Source of the DNA: Chondrus crispus
Taxonomy: Eukaryota; Rhodophyta; Florideophyceae; Gigartinales; Gigartinaceae
Direction of reading: 5' to 3'
Assembly (NCBI RefSeq): GCF_000350225.1
Contig: NW_005179049.1
Location: 64,547 to 128,546, forward strand
Length of the DNA stretch: 64,000 nt
The notes beneath the pieces are model-generated. The model did not search any database. It saw only the letters and a program-made list of their open reading frames with translations, and was not told the DNA's origin. The translations under genes and the position numbers were made by a program. Positions 10,256 to 18,867 of this stretch are shown here, one piece after another (the stretch's first letter is position 1; every line of letters starts with the position of its first letter).

Positions 10256-11489
10256 CAGCGGTGTGGTTACCGCCCCTATTTTTCTTGTTCCTAAACTCGC
10301 TTATTCTTCCTATGCATGCGGCAGCTGTGTTGTGGCCTTTCAGGGCTTGAAGCCCACGAATTTGCAGTGTCATGTACCTGCTTGCACAGCAGCATCAAAT
10401 TCGATCAAACAAAGCTCCTTTACTTCGGAGTTTTGTATAAACACTAGTAGGTCAAAAACCTAATAGGTTTATTACACATATCGGAGAGTGGTATCATGTC
10501 ATCGCTTGCGGTGAAAGTGTGTCAGGGAAGCTTGCGATCGATACTATTTTCTTGTTTTACTATCATGTTGGTTACGGATGATTAAATACGAGACTCCTAT
10601 TAATGAGCCCTGAGGTATAACCTTGCCAGATTGCCCACACTGTGGAGCAAATAGGCCTCTCTCGCGATATTTTAAATATCCGGCGCGGGGTCGGCCATTA
10701 ATCAGAGTGTACAGTGCATGGTACTTGTCCAAGTACAGCATGCACAATGTCCTTGACCGCTTTGTATGAAACCGCGATCGCGAATTTGTCGACAGGCGAG
10801 GTAGCTGCGCATCTGCTGCTCATTTGAGGCCGCCTCAGCCGTCAGTGTCACTGTTTTGATGCTTTCAAAACGAGCCGTAGAATGGCGGGACACCTCACAC
10901 CTGTCGCCGAGGTATCAAAAAGTGCTTCACTGGTGCCATTGGCACGCGTGGTGGCCTGTGCGCACAATGGCACAAGTGCCGATGCCAAGTACAGCACTGC
11001 ATTGAGTAAGGGGCACGCTACTGTCGGAAATTGTCGTGTAGACGTCTCTTGTTTGGCAACAGCTTGCCCTCCCTTGCACAAGCAGGGGAGGAGCAAGGCA
11101 CGCTGGAAAGACAAGGGGAGGTGCGGAAGTCTCGTCGCTCGCGTATAAGCAAGTAGTTTCTTTACTTCGAATCCCCCCGTTTCTCCTCTCCCCTTCTCCG
11201 CCCCTAGTCGGTGGAAAGGGGGAAGGCGCACAAACCTACTACGAGACAGGGAAAGCGAGCCTGGCCCTGAGGGCCAGTCCTAACAAAGGACTTTCCTCTC
11301 GTTTTTCCTTTCCCTCGCCCCGTTTTTATTGAGTTCTTCACTAAAATCGGAAGCACATTGCTGTAGTTTTTACTGTAATGCCATCCCATAGTTCCACTCC
11401 TCGGAAATGGAACAGAGTCTGGACGGTCTGCAGATCCATGCAGCATGGAAGGTACAGCAACGCCTCCTCGCGCATGCACATGGCCCAGT
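10256..11489. other. spacer, no supported gene
   Basis: Only short overlapping open frames on both strands. The first few hundred bases should hold the 3' end of the SANT transcript. The segment ends at the CTGAG target site of the copia element. Confidence 0.5.
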
Positions 11490-11494
11490 CTGAG

Positions 11495-11842
11495 TGTCGC
11501 AAAAAAATAAAAGAAAAGGGGGGAACAATAAAGGTTAACCGGCAGGACCGGGCGAATGAGGGGAATCGCGCTTTTTATTGTCGTGGCTTCGTTTTTGTTT
11601 TTCGCTTTTCTTGTGCAGCTAGTCTGCCTCGACCCTTCCCTTATTTATACTACTCCAGCCAGGTGCTTTGTCCTCTCCTCACGTAATGTTTTGCACTATC
11701 GAAGCAGTTTTTAGGAGAGGATGCACTGCATGTTGGCATCTGAGATTATTAAAATGCTCCCGTTGTTGTGCATTACATTAATTGCGTTGAGGTGCATTTT
11801 ATTCGTCCTGTATACGTCACCGTCATACCATAATTTCCCACA
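11495..11842 (-). repeat. 3' LTR of the copia element
   Basis: It is bounded by TG and CA and identical by eye to 18112-18459. A purine-rich tract (AGTAGAGGGAA, minus strand), just inside the element at 11842, fits a polypurine tract and overlaps the end of pol. Confidence 0.93.
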
Positions 11843-11848
11843 TTCCCT

Positions 11849-14800
11849 CTACTTCTGACGTGACGTATCCTCATTGTGGCTTCTGTCAATCCATTGATCC
11901 ACGGGGTGCACGATTCGTGCGCTTTTTAAGGTGTTGATTAGTGAATCGTTTCCATTAGCCTTTGTCAAGCAGTCAGCCAGATTGTGTTCAGATCGAATGA
12001 ATCCGATCTGTTCCATTTCATTTTGTTGGTACGCGTTTTTGACTACCTCGAGGTCAATCATTAGTCTTTTCTCAACCGTTGTAGATGCCTTTGTGATAAC
12101 ATCAAATAATGAGAGACTATCCGTAAACATTAGGATCGGTATCTTTATGTTCATCATCTTCTGTATGTCATGTCTGAGCATGAAGGCCATATCAAAGGAG
12201 TCAGCAAAGGCCATAGTTTCGCTGCCTAAAACTGATCTTGACACTCGTTTAGCCTTATGAGACGACCAATAGAGTGGTTGGCAAAGGTTGCTGCTATCAC
12301 ATAGAAATATGATGTATCCAAGCTGCGAAGAGCCGTCAGAGTTGTTTGCATACGAAGCATCTGAATAAACTCTTATGTGTAACTTGTTATCGTCAAGTTT
12401 GGGATACCTCAGCGGTAGGTATGGCTCTTTCTTGAGTCGTCTAATGGTGCGGTTAATGTATCGGATTTGAATTTTTGGATCCGTAGCATACTGTGATTCG
12501 GTAACCTGGGCGGCTTGAGCAATAGAGAAACTAATGTCTGGTCTAGTGTAGGTAATCCAGGCTAATTTGGCTCTTAATGATCGATAAGACTTGTACGTGG
12601 CTGTGTTCGGCAGCCTCTCTATCTTTCGGATGTACGACGTTTGGTGGATCATGTATTCAGAATCCTTTTTCTCAACTTGTACTCCGACGAAACTAAACTT
12701 ATCGTAAGCTCTTCCCTTACAGTTGAACTTCTCTTCTGTCTTGTGAGCGAGATCTGAATACTCCTTGGTACCTGCTTGGAGGGCATCGTCCACGTAGGTA
12801 ATGCACATGCCATCAAGCTTGTCCCGTATGCATTTAAAGAAAAATGCTCCATCACCAGTTGTTCCGGTCATGTTCAAGTCCTCTTTTATATGATTGCTGA
12901 TGGTACGGCCCCAGTAATCACCACTATCGGCAAGACCGTACAAAGGTTTTAACAACTTCAACAAATTGCCCTGGTTCAGTTCAAATTCTCCAGTCGGTTT
13001 GATGTATACATCCCTCATAAGTTTTTCTGCGCTTTGAAGGTATGCTTGAGTTACATCTGTTGAAAACAGTTGGAACCCGCATATTGCTGCCAATCCGATC
13101 AAAATTCGTGTGGAGTGTTGCCTTGGTGTGGCAGTATCATGTACAAGAGACGTTTTTAGCTTATCCCTGTACCCTTGAACTACAAAACGGGCTTTCCATA
13201 CTTCGTCTTTAGTATCTTCATCTTTTATTGCTAGTACAAATCTACCACCGAGAATATTTGCGTTCTTAGGTACTTCTGACTTGCAGACAAGCTTCCAAGT
13301 TCCTTTTTCAATCAAACCTTGCAGCTCCTTCTTCTTTGCGGCTCTAAATCTTTCATCGGTCGATCTAGGGTCACCAGGTTTGATCACTTCAGTGAGTTCT
13401 ACATCAAAATTAGAGGGCTTTGGTCTGTTTACTGATTTAAACGGCTTCAACATTGTAGAAAGGAACTCGTCCCGTGAGAGCATGTCTGTTGGTTCAGAGT
13501 CTTCTTGAACATAAGGCTTAACTTGTTGCATGTTCATGGTCTTATGCCATTGCCCGTCGTTGCTCTTAACATCGACTATTTTGTCTCTTATACCTGTGAT
13601 GATAGCAGGTCCAATCCATTCTTTACTTCTTTCTTGATACACAAGTACTTCTTGACCTAATTCAAATACGAAATCGGTTGCGGTTGGGATTCTTCTAGTA
13701 AGGGCAGCAAGAATGCGTCTCTCTGCCACTACAGCATTCATTTCCATTTGTGCCTTTGAAAGTGCAAGCATCCTTTCTTTCTGAGCGGGTATTTCTGAGC
13801 TAATGATTGGGAATCTTGGTATTATCCCGAATACAACTAGTGAGGGAACCAGTCCGTTATCTCCGTTGGTATCGTTCATGGCTTTGATTGACAGTTTCAA
13901 TGCAATGTTGCGGTCAATTTGAGGAAAGTCGAATATTATCCTTCGATAAATTCTTCGGAGGGGTGCGTGTAGTCTTTCTCCAATGCCTAATGAGTTGTGA
14001 GCTTCGACTCCTGAAATTCGAAGTTCTATCCCAACGCTTTCGGCCATTTCCTTCCACCTAGGCGAAGTGAAAACGGATCCCGCATCAGTTCTGACGCGGT
14101 TAGGGAATCCTGTATAGAGAGTGCACCACGCTTCAAGGAAAGCAAGCCATATTCCGTTGACTGATTGTCCGTAATTCTGACCCTGAGAGTCTAAAAATAT
14201 GGCGGAGCTGAAACGAGTTGCAGTGTCGACAATATGCAGAATTGCTTTTCCCTCGATGAACATCAGATCCATTGATATTTCTTTACCGAACTTAACGTCT
14301 TGCAGTGTGGGTAACGTGGTCTTGAAGCTAATTGGTTGTGATCCAAGCCTTTGACAGGTATTGCATGACTTAGAGATCTCTTTCAAGACTTTTGTGGTGG
14401 CCTCGGTGGCCTCGTGCGGTCGAGCTTTTCTGATGAGATTCAGAAGTTTCGTATCCGTTGGGTGTCGAAAACCTCTATGAAGTTTGACCAGTTCACTTCT
14501 TGAGAATAGTACTGAATCTTCCCGTTTCCATTCCAGGTAGACATGTCCAAACTTCCTTACGACTGGGACAGAAATGTTTCCCGGAGAACTGATTAGTACA
14601 TTTCTTGTCGTATCCAGGTATAGTTGAAGTTTATCGAGCAAATCCAATCCCAAAAGAAAAGGTACATTCGCTCTAACTACGTCAACCTCAATTGGCACAA
14701 ATCCGTTCTTGAGAAACGGTAATCGAATTGAGATTGATCCGATTGACTTCTGCACATCAACACTGAATCTGTACTGGTTGAAGTTCGCTTTTAGTTTGAA

Positions 14801-15136
14801 CTTGCTCCCAACAAATTTGCAGTATGCTTTGGCTTGCAGTTGTCCGATTACAGTGCGTTGTGCTCCAGTGTCGATGCATGCTCCCTGCCAGTCTTTCCTG
14901 CGTTCATCCAAATTGATTCTCATCTGTGAAAGACCTCGGCGAGAGTTTAACACAGAATTGGTCATTGCATCGTTGGAGGATTTTCTGAGACGCCGGTTTC
15001 TTCGTATGTCATGGGCTGTCCTTGACCTACGCGAGATTTTGTTCCGGGACCGTTTTTTCTTGAGGACAGTCTCGTAGCGTGATTTATTTTCTTTGGACTT
15101 CAAACTACGACGGTAAAGTAGACTGCCTCTCCTCAA
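11849..15136 (-). CDS. copia pol polyprotein (protease, integrase, RT, RNase H; 1095 aa)
   Basis: Domains run in Ty1/copia order. The basic N-terminus (residues 1-60) leads into an aspartic protease with ACIDTGAQRTVIG (Asp near 89). The integrase has a zinc-binding HHCC region (HRGFRHP, then CNTC) and a D-D-E core near residues 289, 350 and 385 (DLMFIEG, TDAGS, GIGERLH). Reverse transcriptase carries YVDD near residue 779, and RNase H carries VYSDASYANN near 922. The frame starts 4 bases inside the end of gag (ATGA overlap), so it may be reached by frameshifting or re-initiation, as in other two-frame copia elements. The stop lies 6 bases from the 3' LTR. The frame looks whole. Confidence 0.93.
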   Translation of the reverse strand: MRRGSLLYRRSLKSKENKSRYETVLKKKRSRNKISRRSRTAHDIRRNRRLRKSSNDAMTNSVLNSRRGLSQMRINLDERRKDWQGACIDTGAQRTVIGQLQAKAYCKFVGSKFKLKANFNQYRFSVDVQKSIGSISIRLPFLKNGFVPIEVDVVRANVPFLLGLDLLDKLQLYLDTTRNVLISSPGNISVPVVRKFGHVYLEWKREDSVLFSRSELVKLHRGFRHPTDTKLLNLIRKARPHEATEATTKVLKEISKSCNTCQRLGSQPISFKTTLPTLQDVKFGKEISMDLMFIEGKAILHIVDTATRFSSAIFLDSQGQNYGQSVNGIWLAFLEAWCTLYTGFPNRVRTDAGSVFTSPRWKEMAESVGIELRISGVEAHNSLGIGERLHAPLRRIYRRIIFDFPQIDRNIALKLSIKAMNDTNGDNGLVPSLVVFGIIPRFPIISSEIPAQKERMLALSKAQMEMNAVVAERRILAALTRRIPTATDFVFELGQEVLVYQERSKEWIGPAIITGIRDKIVDVKSNDGQWHKTMNMQQVKPYVQEDSEPTDMLSRDEFLSTMLKPFKSVNRPKPSNFDVELTEVIKPGDPRSTDERFRAAKKKELQGLIEKGTWKLVCKSEVPKNANILGGRFVLAIKDEDTKDEVWKARFVVQGYRDKLKTSLVHDTATPRQHSTRILIGLAAICGFQLFSTDVTQAYLQSAEKLMRDVYIKPTGEFELNQGNLLKLLKPLYGLADSGDYWGRTISNHIKEDLNMTGTTGDGAFFFKCIRDKLDGMCITYVDDALQAGTKEYSDLAHKTEEKFNCKGRAYDKFSFVGVQVEKKDSEYMIHQTSYIRKIERLPNTATYKSYRSLRAKLAWITYTRPDISFSIAQAAQVTESQYATDPKIQIRYINRTIRRLKKEPYLPLRYPKLDDNKLHIRVYSDASYANNSDGSSQLGYIIFLCDSSNLCQPLYWSSHKAKRVSRSVLGSETMAFADSFDMAFMLRHDIQKMMNIKIPILMFTDSLSLFDVITKASTTVEKRLMIDLEVVKNAYQQNEMEQIGFIRSEHNLADCLTKANGNDSLINTLKSARIVHPVDQWIDRSHNEDTSRQK

Positions 15137-16719
15137 AAATCCTCTGGATCAAGAACTGATGCAATGCCCCGATTCTCAGAACCAGTAACGTGGAATACCT
15201 GTCCTCCTTTATCGGGATGTTCAGGCGTCTCATCCTCTGATGAGGTAGAGTCCTCCTGCTTGAAGTTGTCCCCTGCAAGGGTAGCAGAAGGGTCTTCTTC
15301 GTCTGTAGAGAACAACGCATCTTCCACTTGTTGACAGAGTTCGAAGAGGATTTGATGGCTTCTCTTCGGATATCTTCTGACTTGCGATGAAATATTTCGC
15401 ATCACGTTGCGAGGTTTGGGGCAGTCCCTGATGAAATGATTAGGGTCCTGACAATTGTTGCATAGCCTGGGGTTGCCATAACGGTCTAACCTATTTTGAC
15501 CGGCTTTTGTGCTGTCTTGAGGGGGCCTGAATGGGGCAGATGAGCGTGATCCTGGTTTCTTCGGTCGTCCGTAATATTTCTGACCTTCGTAGTAAAGATC
15601 AGGAGTATATTTGGATGAAGATTTTATCTGTTTATGTAGGGAAGATTGACCGATGTTCAGATCTTTCTTTCGACCTTCTTGCTCGTCCTGGTCTTGAAGC
15701 CAGGCGGCGTCGAGTGCTGTATACAGATGTTGGAAGTCCCAAGGATTAGATGTGGACTGCGAGTTCGCAAGGGCTGACTTGGCCCACGGGGCACCAACGA
15801 CAGCCTTGTAAAGGTATTCTACCTTGTCTTCCTCGGACCGGTGAGTCCGTGGTCCTTGAGGAGCAAAACGTGTGATGATCTCACGTAACTCTTCCAAAGC
15901 TTCTGCGGTGTTGAGCTTCTTGGCATGCATTAAAGATTGAATTCTCAGGCTCTGGAGGTACTTTCTGATTCTGTTCTGCCGAGTTATGCTGTTGTACTCG
16001 TCTTGCATAACTTGGCATGCCTGACCAAAATTTCCACACCTGTCCCTCACCTTCTCTCGATAGAATCGCTTAGCTTCTCCATCGAATATGTTGTGGAAAA
16101 AGGCAAGTTTGTTGGTTTGGTCAAGGTTGTAGTCCTGGGCGGCATCAATGTAGTTATTGATGTGTTCCGTGAGGTCCTCACCCAGTTTTCCGGTGAATTT
16201 ATCCTGGTTCTTGAATCGCAATGCCATGTTGTGAGCGGCTCTTGCTTCGGAGTCACGTCTCACAGGGGGATAACCTTGTACTGATGGGCCGGCTTGACGT
16301 TCAATTTCCTTGTTAGTAGGCATACATGCTCGGCTACTTTTCTTGTGTTGAACAAGCCTTTCGTAAGCAAAATCGATGTCGTCCGAGTCTGAGTATAACA
16401 TTTTTACTAATCCCCATGAGATACGGTCAGTTGCGGGATGTCTGATATACTGTACACCTTCTGCACGTAAGAAGTCACGGATGATTCTGAAAACGAACGT
16501 GGTGCTCTTCAGTACTTCGAAGGAATATAGAGTCTCAACAGGGAGGTCTTCACGTAATCTTTCTACCAGTTCTGTGTCCAAAATATTATCAGATTTTGCG
16601 CGAGTAATGTGTAGCGTAATAACTGATATAATATCATTGTGAACTGGAGATGGTGGTGTATACGTTTTAAGGTCCTTGGTGATGGTCTCTATAGCTGCCT
16701 CGTCAATTCCGTTATCCAT
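15133..16719 (-). CDS. copia gag nucleocapsid protein (528 aa)
   Basis: The central part contains a retrotransposon gag-like helical region (MALRFKNQDKFTGKLGEDL and onward, residues about 165-330). Near residue 420 it carries one CCHC zinc knuckle, CNNCQDPNHFIRDC, typical of nucleocapsid. The C-terminal 90 residues are acidic. The product would form the intracellular particle that packages the element RNA. It precedes pol in the same orientation, with a 4-base overlap of the two frames. Confidence 0.9.
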   Translation of the reverse strand: MDNGIDEAAIETITKDLKTYTPPSPVHNDIISVITLHITRAKSDNILDTELVERLREDLPVETLYSFEVLKSTTFVFRIIRDFLRAEGVQYIRHPATDRISWGLVKMLYSDSDDIDFAYERLVQHKKSSRACMPTNKEIERQAGPSVQGYPPVRRDSEARAAHNMALRFKNQDKFTGKLGEDLTEHINNYIDAAQDYNLDQTNKLAFFHNIFDGEAKRFYREKVRDRCGNFGQACQVMQDEYNSITRQNRIRKYLQSLRIQSLMHAKKLNTAEALEELREIITRFAPQGPRTHRSEEDKVEYLYKAVVGAPWAKSALANSQSTSNPWDFQHLYTALDAAWLQDQDEQEGRKKDLNIGQSSLHKQIKSSSKYTPDLYYEGQKYYGRPKKPGSRSSAPFRPPQDSTKAGQNRLDRYGNPRLCNNCQDPNHFIRDCPKPRNVMRNISSQVRRYPKRSHQILFELCQQVEDALFSTDEEDPSATLAGDNFKQEDSTSSEDETPEHPDKGGQVFHVTGSENRGIASVLDPEDF

Positions 16720-17195
16720 AGTGTTTGGTGATTCAAAGTCTCCAGAAAGTAATTTAGTAAGTTACTTTAGCCTTAGAAAAATAAGCTTTCTGCAACCTTA
16801 CAATTATACTGAAATTTTGACTTCTTTATGGCTCACACTAATTCAAGATGAATACGCGTACAGGTGTGCAACGCTCACAGCTAGTACAGTAGTAAACACG
16901 TGTGCAATTTTCACACCTAGTGCAATGTGTGACACGTATCCGATTTTGTGCGCGAAGAACACGTGCCAAACGTGTTCAATTTCGACACGGGTTAGAGTCT
17001 ACACGTGTGGGAGGTGTGTGTGGAGAGTGTAGTGTACCACGTAGAGGGGGGCAATTGCAGTAGGATGCAAGCAATTGTAATTCGACTTTTGAAAAAATAG
17101 CAAAAAATGTTTTCGGAAAAGTTTGGTAAACTTGTGTTTCAATTTTCGAGGAGGGTTTTGAAAAATGAACCGAATTTTTTTTGTTACTAAAAAAT
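16720..17195 (-). other. copia spacer between zinc-finger ORF and gag, rich in ACACGTGT-like motifs
   Basis: About 475 bases with no gene. The part from 16850 to 17030 holds six or more variants of ACACGTGT/CACGTG (E-box/G-box-like cores) spaced 20-40 bases apart. This could be an internal promoter or intron region separating the extra ORF from gag, or protein-binding sites. No function is shown by sequence alone. Confidence 0.5.
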
Positions 17196-17843
17196 CTAAT
17201 TACTGCGCGTTACTTTACGCTCGCGCAAATATAAGACTCGACGACGGTGGTTGGCGCCGATGATGTGAGATGCCAAGTCGTGTGCGGAGGGAAAAAACCT
17301 CTCGCAGGTAGCGCAGTAGTGGTCCTCGGTCTCGCGTTTATAGCGAGCTTCGCGTGCAAGGTGCCTCTTGCCACCTTGGTGCTGGCGTAGCTGATGGGTA
17401 CCGGTAACGGTGACCTGGCACACGTGGCACGTGAGCGAGCGTGCAGGGGGCTTCTTTTTCTTGATGCGCGTCGTAGCGACGCGGTATAGCGTTCGATTGA
17501 CGCCCTCAGGTAGCGTAGATAATGGTACCTTCACTACAGTAGAACGAGACTTAATTTGATTAAAGATACGAGCAGCGTTGTCCACGTGTAAATGTTGTCC
17601 CGCCCGTAGTGCGTCAATTTCCGCTTTCTCTCCAAAAACCTTGTCCTCCGGCCTCGGTTGGTCCGCCGGTGTAGCTTCTTCTTCGATGAGGTCCAGTACG
17701 GAGACGGAGTTCTCCTCGTCGGTTTCCCAATTTACCTCAGGCGTGCGGGGTAGAGACCGTGCGCCGAGGGTGGGATCTTCTGGGTCTTCTGGAAGGGCGG
17801 TTGGGGCCCCGAGTTTACTGATTGATTCTGAGTTTAATACCAC
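17196..17843 (-). CDS. extra 5' ORF of the copia element with two C2H2 zinc fingers (215 aa)
   Basis: It lies in the element's sense orientation between the 5' LTR and gag, where copia elements normally have no gene. Residues 1-75 are acidic and Pro-rich. A basic patch (RIKKKKPPAR, about 127-135) precedes two fingers with the same unusual spacing: C139-x2-C142-x12-H155-x5-H161 and C177-x2-C180-x12-H193-x5-H199. Five residues between the histidines and the HxxxxxH-basic tails resemble U1/matrin/JAZ-type fingers, which bind structured or double-stranded RNA as well as DNA. A role in binding element RNA or the integration complex is inference. It could be a captured host gene. No break is seen. 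Confidence 0.75.
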   Translation of the reverse strand: MVLNSESISKLGAPTALPEDPEDPTLGARSLPRTPEVNWETDEENSVSVLDLIEEEATPADQPRPEDKVFGEKAEIDALRAGQHLHVDNAARIFNQIKSRSTVVKVPLSTLPEGVNRTLYRVATTRIKKKKPPARSLTCHVCQVTVTGTHQLRQHQGGKRHLAREARYKRETEDHYCATCERFFPSAHDLASHIIGANHRRRVLYLRERKVTRSN

Positions 17844-17956
17844 TAGAATAGAAATTAGTTAGGCAACTAGATTCGTATATTAGAGGTAGCCAAAAAATAA
17901 AGAACTTACTCTTGTATTTTTTCAGTGAGAGCTATCCTTAAAGGGATGATGGCTAT

Positions 17957-18002
17957 ACCTCTTCTTTGATAAAACGTACTGCGTTAATATCAAAGAAGAG
18001 GT
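17957..18002 (-). promoter_or_regulatory. 15-bp leader hairpin of the copia RNA
   Basis: ACCTCTTCTTTGATA at 17957-17971 pairs perfectly with 17988-18002 across a 16-base loop. It lies in the leader between the 5' LTR and the zinc-finger ORF, where packaging or translation signals of LTR elements usually sit. I do not see the common TGGTATCAGAGC primer site next to the 5' LTR. Confidence 0.6.
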
Positions 18003-18111
18003 AGGGAGACCACTCTCGTAGCGATTCCAAAACGTTGAACAATTCCAAGATCCTTGAGGTTGTTGTTTTTTTTTCTTCTGCAAAGAAAACTATTAAGCTT
18101 AAAGTCTAGAC

Positions 18112-18459
18112 TGTCGCAAAAAAATAAAAGAAAAGGGGGGAACAATAAAGGTTAACCGGCAGGACCGGGCGAATGAGGGGAATCGCGCTTTTTATTGTCG
18201 TGGCTTCGTTTTTGTTTTTCGCTTTTCTTGTGCAGCTAGTCTGCCTCGACCCTTCCCTTATTTATACTACTCCAGCCAGGTGCTTTGTCCTCTCCTCACG
18301 TAATGTTTTGCACTATCGAAGCAGTTTTTAGGAGAGGATGCACTGCATGTTGGCATCTGAGATTATTAAAATGCTCCCGTTGTTGTGCATTACATTAATT
18401 GCGTTGAGGTGCATTTTATTCGTCCTGTATACGTCACCGTCATACCATAATTTCCCACA
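18112..18459 (-). repeat. 5' LTR of the copia element
   Basis: Identical by eye to 11495-11842. On the minus strand it carries TATAAATA at 18259-18266 as a likely TATA box and AATAAA-type sequences further downstream as possible polyadenylation signals. Its upstream end meets the target duplication CTGAG at 18460. Confidence 0.93.
18259..18266 (-). promoter_or_regulatory. TATA box in the copia 5' LTR
   Basis: TATAAATA on the minus strand lies about 195 bases into the LTR, followed by AGGGAAGGG. The motif and position suit an LTR promoter. The same motif is in the 3' LTR at 11642-11649. Confidence 0.55.
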
Positions 18460-18463
18460 CTGA

Positions 18464-18504
18464 GGGTCGATCTATACAGCCACTTTTTTTTGCTTGCATG
18501 CACG
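18464..18504. repeat. left TIR of Harbinger H1
   Basis: It begins GGGTCGATCTATACAGCCAC, then T8, then GCTTGCATGCACG. It mirrors 21978-22018 with two mismatches. Confidence 0.92.
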
Positions 18505-18736
18505 GTTTCTGAGCTCCTATTGGCTCCCCTTGGGGAATCCCGGGTGTATGATAAATGTATGATAACGTATGATACTTTTGCATGCAAATGTACGATCAAC
18601 TTCTCCCACGCAAAAAAAAAGTTGCTCGAACAAATGCACGACCGCTTCGCGCCATTTTCGAGACGGATTTGGCGGCAAAGTCTCAGCGACAGAACTGGCG
18701 GCAAAATCTCAGCAGTTTCGCTGAAACGTTGCCCCA

Positions 18737-18797
18737 AATTCTGTCACATCGGAGACTTCTACTGCCCGGCAGTAGAAGTCTCCGATGTGACAGAATT
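18737..18797. repeat. 30-bp perfect inverted repeat with 1-base loop inside H1
   Basis: The arms 18737-18766 and 18768-18797 are exact reverse complements around a single C, a near-perfect 61-base palindrome. It lies between the left TIR and the ORF2 start at 18868, so in the presumed ORF2 promoter or leader. It may be a regulatory hairpin, a cruciform or a recent inverted duplication. Confidence 0.9.
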
Positions 18798-18867
18798 ACG
18801 GGCCGCATTTCCGCGGCGCGAGGCTCGGTGCTCGACACACTTTCTCCACTCATCACCAGCGGAGAAG

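Larger units (their letters stand above)
11495..18459 (-). mobile_element. Ty1/copia LTR retrotransposon, looks whole and very young
   Basis: The 6965-bp element lies on the minus strand. Its LTRs at 11495-11842 and 18112-18459 are both 348 bp, start TG, end CA and look identical by eye. A perfect 5-bp target duplication CTGAG flanks it (11490-11494 and 18460-18464). Inside, in transcription order, are a leader with a hairpin, an extra zinc-finger ORF, gag, then pol with protease, integrase, reverse transcriptase and RNase H in the copia order. I see no break in the ORFs. Identical LTRs imply a very recent insertion. Confidence 0.95.

Noticed and set aside
10848-11231. 127-aa minus-strand frame near the copia element
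   Set aside because: Low-information composition, overlaps a plus-strand frame, no domain.
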